DNA of 64,000 nt from Psoroptes ovis (lineage: Eukaryota > Arthropoda > Arachnida > Sarcoptiformes > Psoroptidae), in contig PQWQ01000006.1 in assembly GCA_002943765.1 (NCBI GenBank), forward strand, positions 2,356,001 through 2,420,000, in the 5' to 3' direction. A program made the translations under genes and the position numbers. Within the stretch, counting starts at the first letter, position 1; every line of letters begins with the position of its first letter. The notes below the pieces were generated by a model. It was not told the origin of the DNA. It searched no databases and saw nothing but the letters and a program-made list of their open reading frames with translations. This document shows, one piece after another, positions 40,941 to 53,200 of this stretch.

Positions 40941-41078
40941 TACTTTTACCCTGTAGATCCGAATATTGTCTTTTGATTTGAAATCATCTATTTTTTTAAT
41001 GAGAAAAATAAATGAAAATCGCAAATCAAATTAAATTATTACAAATTTACAAATTCGGATTTAGAGGGGAAAATGTAG
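40941..41078 (+). ncRNA. mir-10: mir-10 microRNA precursor
   Basis: The 5p arm at about 40948-40969 begins ACCCTGTAGATCCGAAT, the highly conserved miR-10-5p, here followed by ATTGT rather than the usual TTGT. The 3p arm at about 41050-41071 reads CAAATTCGGATTTAGAGGGG, resembling fly miR-10-3p. The arms pair well (TTTT, CCCT and ATCCGAAT blocks with a G:U and two mismatches). The region between the arms is about 80 bases, longer than usual, but has its own perfect stem: TTTGATTTG (40972-40980) with CAAATCAAA (41022-41030). Position between Scr and Dfd on the Hox strand is the conserved arthropod location. miR-10 acts in cytoplasmic RNA-induced silencing, and Hox messages are among its reported targets in other animals. 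Host transcript not established. Confidence 0.93.
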
Positions 41079-41089
41079 AGTATTCATAT

Positions 41090-44000
41090 GGCAACCAGAT
41101 GCATTTTTGATTGATGCTTTTGATGAATTGATTCGATCAATTTTAATATCGATTTTGATCAAATGGTCTAACAATGCTTCAACAACAATGATTCATTTGT
41201 TGGTAATTGAAAATTACACACCAAAAATCATCTAAAAAAATCGAAATTTATATATTTTTGGGCCAATAAAAGTGTCAATAAAACCATACAAAAATCACAA
41301 TGAAGGAAACCAAACCTAACCAAAAACCAATACAAAAAAAGTAAAAATACCACCAAACACATACAAGGTTAAATTTAACTATTACAATAACCATAATAAT
41401 AATGATCATCATTATCATTATCATTAGTGATCGATAATGACATTCATGTCGCTCTTGTTGTTTTTAAAAGTAACGAATGTTTGATAGTAATTTCTTCTTC
41501 TCAATATATTTTTGGTTTGAAATATTTATCTTCAATTTGTGTTTTTGTTTGCAAAAAAGGTCATTATATTCATCATACAAGAAATGAACCTCAGAAATGA
41601 TCGCAAAAATTTTCATTGAAAAAATTTCAAATTTCGACCTAGTTTCGCGGAAAGACCCTTAAAACCCCTCTGAAAATTTGGAAAATTGATGTCAAATTCG
41701 TGTAATAATTTCGACAAATTAAATCTGAATTGATCATTTACAAAATTAACAAAGATTTGCGAAATAAATTTTAAATTAATTGAATAATATCAATGAGAGT
41801 ATCTGGAATAATTCTCTTAATGAAGTGAAAATGATGTTAAATGCTTTATGAAATCAAAAAGAGAGAGAGAAAGTATCCCTATTATCATTGTTATTAGGAT
41901 TGTTAAAATATAAACGGAAGAACTAATTTTTTTCACAAAATTCAAGTACAAGGCCATTAAAATAACATTGTTATCATTCATTATTATTATTATTATTTTT
42001 GATTATTTGATAATGATAATCATCATCATTATCATTATCAGAGTTATTAATGTTATTGTTGTTGCTGTTGTTGATGATGATGATGTTGCTGCAACAATTA
42101 TATCATTGAAGATTAATGATTAATTTTTGAAGTAACTATGAAAATGAATTTTTCGGTTGATGAAGGAAAGAAAAATGAAGAAATAAAAAATGAAACCCTG
42201 TTACTTTAATGTATTTCACCAATGTATTTTGAATACACAAGTGAAAATAATGTGAAATAAATTCGGTGAAGAAACGATTATTTTATTTTATTTTGATATA
42301 AATATCATTAACCTTTTTGTTGAAAATTAATAAATTATTTTTTCAACAAATTCTTCTTTCTATAAATGAAAATGAATGAGAAAAAATGATTTATTGATTT
42401 TAAATTTGAAAGACAAACATATCAGGTTTAATGAAGTTTTTTAATGACAATTTTATTCAAATTTTTAAATTGAATAATTAAAAGTTTTTTTGTTCATTTG
42501 TTGATTAATTTCGATTCAAGAAATGAATCAATTTACAAGTTTTTTCGCGGTGAATTTTATTAGAATTTTCGAAATTTGATCATTATCGTTTCTATTCATT
42601 ATTCCATGAATACCTTTTATTAATCCATTTGATTAATTATTAAATCGTGTTCAACACTTTTGTTCATAGATAATCAATAGAAATTGAGATTCGCAAAAAG
42701 AGAAATGGATCCTTTATCAATGAAAAGCAGTAATGAATCATAAATATCATTTTTCTTCCCTTTCTAATTAACACTGATTTTAATCACACATACACACAAT
42801 GATACATTGAAAAATTTCGATTAAATCAATGATAACAGCAGTAGCTAATTGCTTGCTTTTATCTTAATGATGAAAAATATCAATACATTGAACTAATTGA
42901 ATTGAATTTGTTTTCCCCTTGTTTTTCTTTGATCTTATATTGATTTAATCAATTAATTAATCGATCATAATTAATGGTATCAATACAATTTTTTCATTCA
43001 GTATGATTCGATGATAACCATTCTTATTCTGATTTGAAATTTGATCAGCCACAATTTTTATTATTTTGGCCTAAATCGATCAAACGTTACTGACAAAATT
43101 CGGCTAAATATTCTCGATTCAAACGAATTTATTCACAATCATTTATTATTGAATGTCTCAAATTATTAATTTTCAAAATTTACTTCTTAATTTGCTTCTT
43201 ATTTAAAAAATTCTTATAATTGATAAATATGAAAATTTATAATATTTTCTCGAGAAAATAAACAATTTCTCCCTCTTTTTGCCAATGACAATTTTTCAAC
43301 TATTTCAAAAAATACTGGTTAACAACTATTTGAAGAAGAAACGGGGAAAAATTGATGAAAATTTATTCCTCCTTTTCATTCACTATTTATCACCAATATA
43401 TGTTCACAAAATACATATTCATTCATACATTATATTCACTCACACGTTTGCTGCATTGATGACAGACAGCAGCCTGATTGCTGAACAAAGACTAAAATGA
43501 AAATGCATGAAAAAATATTGAAAAATTGAAATGAACAAAGAACAACGAAAAAAATCGTATTGCCAACATCATTATTCAAGGCTATTATTGATCATTATGA
43601 TGATGATGATTGACACAAAGGATCAATTTTTTTGCAAAAAAAAATATTTTTGTTAAAATTTTCATTATATTTTCAACGTGTGTGTAGGACATTGTCAATT
43701 GTGTATTATTGTGTGTTGCATTGTTTTTCATTATTGTCGATTGTTTATTTCTTGTTTATTGTTTGATGGCTGATGGATTTCCATTCGTTCGTTGGTTGGT
43801 CGGTCGGTTGTTTCTACCTTTCTGTGATCAATGAAAATTTTTCAATTTTCCCCTTTTCTTTTTCAATTATTGATCCATTCATTTTATTTACAAAATATTT
43901 CAATTAATCGATCAAAATTATTGAATCAATTGATTGATTTTTGGACATTCATTCAAAAGATTCCTCTTCTCAGATTGGCTCGAGTTGATTGCACGAACCT

Positions 44001-46700
44001 ATACGTAAAATTCTGAAAATTTTTTGAAAAAATTTGATTGAAATCAATAATTATTTTTAATATTCAATCAGCAATAATCGATTCAATCGTACGATAATAT
44101 TCAATTTTGAGTTGTTGTCTGAGCATGTACTTTTTACTTATATTTATGATGATCTTTGAAAATATGTTTTTCGATAAAATATTTCTATTTTCTTCTGATT
44201 GAAATACGCCCATAAAATTCAATTTTTCAGTTTTGAATCTTCAATTTCAAAAAAATTTCATTCATACAAAAATCAATTCTGGGTTTGGTTCTAATATTTC
44301 TAATATTTCTAAGGATTCTTTTATCATTTTCTCGATGAATATTTTTTTCAAATTGAAATTTTCAATTTTTTCCAATATGATAAAATTCAAAATTCAAATC
44401 CCGTATATTTTTGTTCATTCTAAATTTTGCTAATGACTTTTGCAACATTCACAAAGCTAAAGGTCAAGGTTTATTTTTTATTTTTTCGTTTGGTTTGTTG
44501 TTGATTATCGATTGTTTTGATTGATCAGTTATGATCAAAAATTCAACTAAAACCGGCAGCAGCAGCAACGAAACATTCGTAATTATTCAGCTTAAAACAG
44601 AGAATAAGTAATCAATGAAATATTTCGGGGTAATTTTAAGGTTAGGCGATAATTTCAATCGAATTCATTTGCACTGAAAAACTTTAGACTTGTTGTTCTT
44701 GTTGTTTAATGTCATTTCGGAAAAGGTTCAAACCTGATCACATACTTAGTAATTAGCTTTGTTTATTCAATTCAATTCGTTATTTTTCCCAATTGTCCAG
44801 AAATCGCCGCTGCTTCTAATTACATTTTCACTGTGATTTTCGCTTATGTTTTTTTGACAAGTTTATATTTCAATTTTCAACAGTTTTAAGCTTCCAAATA
44901 GAAGGCAAAAAAAATCTCTTGGGAACAATAAAAATATTTATTCAACTATTTATTCGGAAAGATATCTCTATTCTCAGTGGTAAATCAAGGCAAAATGATC
45001 GTATTTGAATGATTCAAAATGCGTTTGAATCAAAGATTCAAGACAAAAATTCAAATTGACAGCAACTAAAGAGTTAAAGATTCAAGCAAATGAAATAGGA
45101 GCAAAAGTATGGAATAATTATTAACACGTGAAAACGTTTTTTTTTCAAAAATATCAGACAAATTATTGATTGATTGATCAATATTTTCAATGTTATGAAT
45201 GTTTGAATATCAATTTTTAATATTTTTCTTCAGTTTTTCATATTTTGCTTTGCCAGACAGACATTTTCAAATTGAAATATGATTCAATGATGAATGCAAA
45301 TGTTGAAAAACAATAATAATACTAATCTCCGACAATTATTTATTAATATTTCAATTGAATTGAATTCATATTTGTAGTTTTTTATCCAACGAAGAATGTC
45401 TAAAAATAATAATAATAATTCATCACTAAAACATCTCATTCATTCATTGAATTTGTTTTTTTTTTTTGCTTCTTCTAATCGCGGCTACGCATGAACGGCG
45501 CAAAATCTGCCAAACTCAATGATTTTTGCATTTTACATTTTACATTTTTTTTCATTTGTTTGGCATTTTTTTTGATGTATTCAAATAATTCATACATATT
45601 GAAGAAAAAATGCTCAAACAACATGGATGAATCCAAACATGGCTGCCTTTGCATTGTGTGTTGTGCATGCAGATATAGAGGACAGAATAAGTGATGATTG
45701 TGACATGGTACAGCCATTGATTTTTGGTTGTTTTAAGCTGAAATTTTCAAATTTTGAATCAAATTTGAACCAAAATTGAATCAAATTCAATTCAATTTAA
45801 TTCGACATGATTTGACATTATTCGCGTTTGGTTTAATCAGGCAAACAGGGAAATTTTACAAAAATCTCGCTGAATAATCGAGCAAACAAATCAGCAAAAA
45901 AATGTATGCCAAAATTTTTTTGGTTTCATTTTTCCCGAAGTTTATTTTTACACATTTTCATGTGTTTGTTTGTGTTCGCTCTGTTTGCTTTAACTTTGCT
46001 TGTTTGATCTTTGTTGTATCGATTTTCCACCAACAGCAGCAGCAACGGACACAACAACAAACATTTCGAAAGATTGCGAAATTCATTCATAGTAAAAATA
46101 TAAAACAACAACAAATTGAAGATTTGAAAACATGAAAAATGCTACTTTTCAAGCTTCGAAACTGCGCAAGTTCTGTTTTTTGAAAAATGCTTGAAATGAA
46201 AAATTTTGTCTTGAAAATATTTTCAAATAAAGGGGCGGAGCTTGATTGTAGGCGGGTTTTCGGCTTCAGCATATATTTTTCTTAATGAATTTTTTCGTTT
46301 TTCTTTCATGTCTTTTCCGTACCAATCTATTAATATTATTATTCACCAACTCTGACAGTGATGAATTGTTTTTTCTTTTTTGTAATAAATCATAACATAA
46401 ATTTGTACTTCTTCCACTCAAAATTTTTTTTCATCATCAACATCATCATTGATTCACAGAAGCAATTTCTTGTCGCTGATATTGCTGCTGCTGCTGTCGT
46501 TTGATTGAAAAACAATTTATTTTTTTGCTTGAAAGTCACGTGTAAACTCTGTATTGAAATGCATTTGAAATTGTTGAAAAAATATATATAAATCTAAAAT
46601 ATATCTGCACACATAAATATGTGAAAGGAGGCGGAGTTTATTTCTATGGAAAAATGTTTTTTGCTTTGAACAAATGGTTGAAAATCTATTGAAAATTTAT
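41090..46700. other. Gene-poor interval between mir-10 and Dfd
   Basis: AT-rich DNA with GAGAGAGAGA at about 41861, ATTATT/ATCATT repeats near 42.0 kb, a possible GGCGGAGCTT repeat at 46235 and a related GGCGGAGTTT at 46630. Open frames are short and low complexity. No protein or RNA gene was recognised. If the distal promoter at 35761 serves Dfd, this is intronic. Confidence 0.5.
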
Positions 46701-46763
46701 TTTTCGAAACAAAAGAAGAAGAACTGTGATCATATAATGATGATGAAAAATGTAGAAAAAATA

Positions 46764-46851
46764 GGGAGAGAGAGACAGAGCGCAATATTTGCGAGTATAC
46801 ACGAGAAATATATGCAGAAATATACACAGAAAGAGCAGAGAGAGCGAGATA
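46764..46851 (+). promoter_or_regulatory. GAGA-rich patch upstream of Dfd
   Basis: GGGAGAGAGAGACAGAG and AGAGCAGAGAGAGCGAG lie 60-70 bases apart, 1.2 kb before the Dfd ATG. GAGA-factor sites are common near fly Hox promoters, so this could mark a proximal Dfd promoter. No Inr/DPE pair was found near it. Simple-sequence origin is an equally good explanation. Confidence 0.25.
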
Positions 46852-47253
46852 GATGGAAAACGCAGCAAAAAATGAATGAAACAAACGAATTCTTCAAAAC
46901 CCAAAATAAAAAACGAACAAATACATCATTGATAATATTGAAATACGAACGACAATAACGAACAAATGCAAACACAAATCAAATCAAAAATCAAAAAAAA
47001 AAAAGAATAAAAAAATGAAATATTGAAAATTGAAATTGAAACGACATACACACAAGTGATTAAGTGATGATGAAGAAGCACCAAGAAACACCGAAATGAT
47101 AATGATGATCATAACGATAATGATAACAATAATTTATAAAAATGATTAATTTCATGAAAAATGATTAATTTTTTTAAATATTCTTCAATCAATTAACTAA
47201 TTGAAATGATGATGAGAAATGAATGTGTTTTTTATGTGTGTGTGTTTGTTCAA

Positions 47254-47352
47254 AATTGATTGATTGATTCAAATTAATTAATTTCTTCATTAATTAATTG
47301 ATGAATGAATTTATAAATTCATTGATTGATTAATTGATTTTCAATCAATTTT
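47254..47352 (+). promoter_or_regulatory. Dense Hox/Exd-type site cluster upstream of Dfd
   Basis: Within 100 bases are TTGATTGATTGATTC, AATTAATTAATTT, TTAATTAATTGATGAATG, ATTGATTGATTAATTG and TCAATCAATT. These contain several overlapping TGATNNAT Hox-Exd heterodimer motifs plus TAATTA homeodomain cores, about 0.7 kb before the Dfd ATG. Dfd autoregulation through such sites is known in Drosophila. High AT content inflates matches, so this is a candidate only. Confidence 0.3.
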
Positions 47353-47868
47353 TCAAAACTGTCAATTTATTTCCAACAAATGACAAATTTTACCTATCGT
47401 TGTCGTAGGTGATGTGTTTGCCATTGCGTTCCGTTTATCATTCGCGTTCAATGTGAATTTTATTATGAAATATTTTTTCATCTGAATATTTCATTATAAT
47501 AAATTATATAATAACTTCAATGTTGATAATGATGATTATAATGATGAAAATGATAATGATATTTTATGTAACATAATTTACACGATTTCTTCACATTTGT
47601 TGTTGTGAATATTATTTCTTCATTTTTTCGATAATTGATCTTCATGGTTTTTTGTTTTTCTTCATGTTTTTAATGATAACAACAATTATAAATGTGTTCA
47701 ATTGAAAAATTGATTTATAATAAAATCATCATTAACAAAATGCTTCATAATTACACAACAATATTCATGTATTTTAAAACGTTTATTGTCACTTGATCAG
47801 TACAATTTCGTCAAATTAATGATAAATCATTCCAAATCAATCAATATATCATTTTGTTGTTTTGATTC

Positions 47869-47892
47869 AAAAAAAAAAAAAAAAAAAAAAAA
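47869..47892 (+). repeat. A24 homopolymer upstream of Dfd
   Basis: Run of about 24 A within the presumed Dfd 5' region, about 135 bases before the ATG. It lies between the two possible splice acceptors at 47800 and 47926. Confidence 0.8.
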
Positions 47893-48026
47893 TTATTTGA
47901 ATTTTTATGAAAAATTTCAATTCAAGTTTATTTTGAATTGAAAAACATTGATCCTAACTGCAACTGATTTTTTATTGTTCATAATATAATCAATTTATCA
48001 TAAATTGTGTTCCATAAAACTTGATA

Positions 48027-49407
48027 ATGGTCATGAGTTCCTCGTTTATGATGAATTCTACGCCGGCGGCCTATCCAACGGCCGCCATTGTTGATCATAA
48101 ATCATTTGTACCATCAATGAGTTTAATGGATCCATTATCATTAGATTATGGTACAGGTTTATCTAGTGCTAATAACAATAATAATAATGGATTAATTAAT
48201 ACCGGTGGAATAAATGGTGGCAGCCATAATGGTGTTGGCAGTAATGGACCTACTGGTAGTGGGGGTAGTATAGCCCAAAATAGCCACTTAAATCATCTGA
48301 ACTCAAATCATTCACATCATCATGCAGCACATCATTCACATTCTCATCAAAATCCACATAGTTCATATTCGTTATCAGATTATTATGGTAGCCATCATCA
48401 TACGACACATCAATCAACGGCCACATCAAATGCGATTCAGTCCGCACTTGGTGCGGCTGCAGCTGCGGCTGCTGCTCAATCACAAATGGCACCAATGGGT
48501 CTTGGTCAGCATCAACATCTCAGTAGTGGTGCCGGCGGTAGTCCACTAGTTCCGTCGCCACACGGTCACTCAATGAATCATCAAATGAATTCTCATCACT
48601 ATGGGTATCACTTGAATTACTCGCCAATCGACCAAAGTTCTATGCACGTACCGCCACATCCGCACGCATCTCATCATACTGGTCATCATCCCCATCATAC
48701 ACATCCATCGCATCATCCTAATCAACAAAATCATCATCTGACCTCTCACCATACGACACATCATCCATATGGTGCCCACTCAATGGCATCATTAGGCCAA
48801 TCAATGGCCAATTCTGTATCATCATTAAGTGTCAATAACAGTAATAATAGTATTTCAAATGTGGGCAATGGACATCAATATTTTTCACCTTGTTCAATGA
48901 GTGGAGCTGGTACCGGTACTGTAAATACGAGCGGCGGTGATGTTTCTCCACTTGGACCATTATCAATGTCCTCAGGTCAACATCCATTGACGATACAGAA
49001 TTCGACAACACCAACGAATAATCCATCGACAACACCAAATAATCAAATATCACCAGCAAGTCATCATCATAATAATCAACAACAACATTCACCATTGGGT
49101 GGTGCAAATAGCAATCTCAATTCTTCCGGTGGTCCTGGTAGTTGTGGCGGTGGTGGACATCTGTCATCGCGTGTATCAAGTCCTTCCTTAATGGGTCAAC
49201 GTTCCCCGCAATCACCTGGCAGTCGCTGTAATCAATCAATGGGATTACTTATCGACCCACCGTCACCAATGATGGATGATTGTGCGTTATCCACAGCATC
49301 CGGTTCTGATTCTGGTGCTGGTGGTGACGGCGGCAGCAGTAGTGGTGGCGGACATCCAGTGATATATCCTTGGATGAAAAAAGTTCATGTTACACCTGGC
49401 AAAGGAG
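48027..49407 (+). CDS. Dfd: Deformed, coding exon 1
   Basis: First coding exon of the Hox4-class transcription factor Dfd, which patterns mandibular/maxillary-equivalent segments (anterior prosoma in chelicerates). The ATG at 48027 gives MVMSSSFMMNS, which matches the MVMSS-type start of Hox4/Dfd proteins. A further in-frame ATG lies at 48033, and two codons of open frame before 48027 (starting TTG) have no ATG. The body is long and low complexity: Asn, Gly-Ser and especially His-rich stretches, with a poly-Ala run. YPWM is at residues 447-450, followed by KKVHV. The donor GGAG|GTAAGA at 49408 is phase 1. Read-through meets a stop at 49434. Spliced to 49524 the protein is 718 residues, longer than Drosophila Dfd because of the repeats. 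Confidence 0.95.
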
Positions 49408-49523
49408 GTAAGATATCTACAAATTTTATTCAATAGATTCAACGTCAAAATCAAATGAAAATTAATGCATAATCCACCCGTTTTTTCAATAATTTATATT
49501 GGAACAAAAAAAACATACATTAG
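49408..49523 (+). other. Dfd: Dfd intron (116 bp)
   Basis: Donor GTAAGA; acceptor ACATACATTAG|GAATTCC with the polypyrimidine run CCCGTTTTTTC further upstream. Both sides are phase 1, creating a Gly codon (G|GA) at residue 461. The intron contains an in-frame TAG, so retention would give a protein ending after YPWM without a homeodomain. It is some 60 times shorter than the Scr intron at the matching position. Confidence 0.9.
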
Positions 49524-50299
49524 GAATTCCAAATGGTGGCAATAATTTTACTGGTGCAGAACCTAAACGTCAAAGAACAGCATATACTCGTCATCAAATA
49601 TTAGAATTAGAAAAAGAATTTCATTTTAATCGATATTTAACAAGAAGACGACGTATTGAAATTGCACATTCCTTGTGTCTATCAGAAAGACAAATAAAAA
49701 TTTGGTTTCAAAATCGTCGTATGAAATGGAAAAAAGATAATAAATTACCAAATACGAAAAATGTCAAGAAGAAAAATCCACAAAATCAACAAAATAATAA
49801 TAATAATAATAATAATAATCAACAATCAAATAATAACAATACTAATCAACATTTAAACAATTCCATCGGTGGCAATGCAAATAATTCTAACTCAACAACA
49901 TCAACAGCAACAACAACGACAACATCAATAAATCATCAACAACAACCACATCCAAATCAATCATCTACACCGAATCATATGAATAATAATGTTAATAATA
50001 ATCTTGATAATCAACAATTACAACAACATCATCATCTAAGTCATCATCATCATCCATCAATGATTGTTGGTCCTGCTGGTGTTGGTGGTGGTATTGGTTT
50101 ACAACAACCAACATTATCATCAACACCACAGCCACATCAACAAATGATTGGTGGACCAACAATATCATCATCATCTTCATCATCATCATCAGCAACAACA
50201 TCAACAACAACAGGATTAATATCATTGAATGATATTAAAACTGAATCAACAAATAATAATAATGGTCCACCAGGTTTATATGGTATAACCGAAATATAA
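49524..50299 (+). CDS. Dfd: Deformed, homeobox exon 2
   Basis: Second coding exon. The homeodomain spans residues 474-533 (bases 49562-49741), beginning PKRQRTAYTRHQILELEKEF and ending with KIWFQNRRMKWKKDN. It is followed directly by KLPNTKNVKKK, the diagnostic Dfd/Hox4 tail motif. The linker from YPWM to the homeodomain is 23 residues. The remaining tail (about 534-718) is Asn-, Gln-, His- and Ser-rich, built from AAT, CAA, CAT and TCA repeats. It ends SLNDIKTESTNNNNGPPGLY then GITEI, where IKTE (Lys699) fits the sumoylation consensus. The nuclear protein binds TAAT-type sites, with Exd at composite sites. Stop TAA at 50297. AATAAA hexamers at 50556 and 50580 are possible poly(A) signals. 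Confidence 0.96.
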
Positions 50300-53200
50300 A
50301 TAATAATAATGTTATTTTGAAACAAACCAAACAAACAAACAGTAAAGCATCTTTGATTTGATCAATTTTTTTTGTCTCAAATTTTTTTCTCTTTTTCTCT
50401 GTCTCATTATCATATTGATCCATTTGAAACATAATTCACATACACAAATATAAATAATTATTATCATCATCTGAAGAAGAAGAAGAAAAATTAAAGTATA
50501 AATCTCAAATTATTTGTATCTCATTCTAAAATGTTTGATTAATTAATTCATCGATAATAAATCGATCAACATTTTACCAAATAAATTTAAAAGGAAAAAA
50601 TCATTGAATTCTTGATTCCAAAAAATTTATTATCAATCGAAAAGCAAAATCTCAATTCATAATATTAAATAATATATAAATCCCAACATAAAATTCTTCT
50701 TATCATCAATGATTATCATTATTATTATTAATTAATTATAATTCTAATTCTAATTTTATCATTATCATTAATGTCATTATTATTATTATTATTATTATCA
50801 GTGCAACAATTTATAAATAAATTTTCAAAATAACTATAATATATAATGGTATAAGATTTCAAAATATGCAGATTTGAATTGATTCTATGGTCATTTCAAT
50901 TGTCAACTTTCTTATATCATAACTATTGACGTGTATGTGTACGTGTGTGTGTGTGTGTGTTATCAATGTGATTTTAATCACAAATCCAAACTCAATTCAA
51001 AGATAATAACGATGCGATTTCATTACTCGAGCAAAAAGTTCAATGTTTGTGTTTGGAATTTGTATGAAAAAATTTTTCACAAAACTTGAACAAAATTTAG
51101 ACCGATAGAAATGATTGCTGATAACCAGTAAAAATATTTAAAATTATTTCGACTAGTTTAACTGATCACATTCCAGTCAATCAAAATTTTTGAATTATGA
51201 AAATTTTTTTTTCAGTCATTCATTCAAATTAGATCTGTTTATATTTATATAACTAAATATTTTTGTTCAAACATTTTAAAAAATATTTGCCATTCGAATA
51301 TCAAAGTCAAAACATGATCGTTGATAATATTACAAGCAAGCATAATAAACATCACAACCATTAATAACATTCCATGATTGACAATATTCCAATTTTCACA
51401 AAAAAATTCAAAGGATTACTAGTTTGATATGTGTTTAAATTTCATGAATCACTATCAGATTTTCATGATTTTTGATTGAAAAAAAAATTAATTTGCCAAA
51501 CCAAGCACTGCATATGAAGAAAGCTTAGGCAAAATTCGTTCTTGTTTGTTCATTGAACATTATGTCTCAATGTAGAAACTTGTTTCATGGGGAAAAATCG
51601 TTTTTTCCCCACATGACCATTCACCAATCAATAATTTTATTTTTTACAAATTTAATTTTAGGGGAAATTCTTTTTACAATAAAATCTAAAGATGTATTAT
51701 TGAAGAGAATGCATTTTCTTTAAAATAAAATAAATCGATTGAATAAAAGTTAAATTTTCGCCGGCAAATTTTTCATCGAAATCATATCTCATCCACTCAT
51801 TCACTTACAACTCATATTGACAGTAATCATCGAGACATTAAAATTCTTTAAAATTGTAAATCTTGAAATTAAGCAAAAATAAAATTATAAATGAACTTAA
51901 ACATTATTCAAATCCTTGCTCAAAGAATCTTAATCAAAAGGTCTGCAAGTGCAGCAGAATGTTTAGGCTATTTCGACTTTGCTCACTGTTAAGGTTGATA
52001 TTGAAGTTTATCGCTGAGATGTCATAGCAAGTCACAGTCGATTCGTTTAAATTATTAATGTATGAGTCATATACTTTGATTGGCATGATTGAGCTATAAT
52101 TTAAAAGTATATAAAGGCATGTCAATCAATAAGAAATCACGTTGCCATATCATTATTAGAAGACGTCAATATGCTCATCATCATTGTTTTTATTTTTATT
52201 GTTTTAATAAATCAATTATATTATTATATGATAATAATTCATATTCAAAAATCCATAATCTGATGAACCGAACCGAACATCCTATACCTCTGCAAAGGTC
52301 CAAAGACTTATAGATCTTTGCCCAATAGAAAAAATTCAAATCATAAGGTGTATTCGAATCATATATTGATGATAAAATGGCTAAATTACCACCAGAGAAA
52401 TAAAAAATATTCAGATCCTAACTTCTTTCATACATAAATCGTTGAACCAAGTCCAAGAAACAATACTTATTTTTGACAAGTATATAAGTATAAGTTATCA
52501 ACATTATTCAATTGTCAATCTCTGTTATGTTGGTTGATAATCTAAAATCGATCAATCACAATCAATCATAATCATAAAAACACTGAAAAATATTTTCAGT
52601 GATTCTCATATAGTTTTGGCATTATTTTTTGAATACAGTTTCAAATCTTAAATACACACAATTTATTTTTGTCATATCATTGACAATTTTTTCCTGTTTA
52701 AATCTCTTAATTTCATTCCAGTGATTCCTTCGAGTCATTTGAATTCAGGAAAAAATAATGATTTGAATGTCTTAATATCGATCGAAGCGAAAATACTAAA
52801 TAAGATCTGCTATTTAGGTCAATCATCATTCAATGGAAATTTCTTTGAATTTCACCTATAACCTATGATGGAAATGTATATATTTCTTTATTTTTTTATT
52901 TAAAAATGGATTCAAATTGAAAAAATTTGAATATTTTCTCGATTTTTTGATTTTCAACTGAATTTTCCGACAACTTATGATCAGTAAATTGTAATTGGGT
53001 GTTGGCAAGTTGTCTGCGTTTGTGATTATCATATGTTTATGCTCAGTTTTTGTCGATTCAAAGGTGTTTTGATTTGTAAAATTTTTTCTCAAAATTTTCT
53101 CATTTTCGATTGTTGATTACAATCAAATTGAAATTATCAAAAAAATCATTAGACAAACAACAAAACAACAACAATTAAAAACTAACCAAACAACATTGAA

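Noticed and set aside
48021..48026. Dfd start at TTG 48021
   Set aside because: The first ATG in the frame is at 48027 and gives the conserved MVMSS start; the two preceding codons have no ATG.
48250..49107. Open frames on both strands inside Dfd exon 1
   Set aside because: Shadows of the His/Asn-rich Dfd frame; low-complexity translations only.
49992..50432. Minus-strand open frames opposite Dfd exon 2
   Set aside because: Asp/Met/Leu/Val runs from TCA, CAT and AAT repeats in the Dfd tail.
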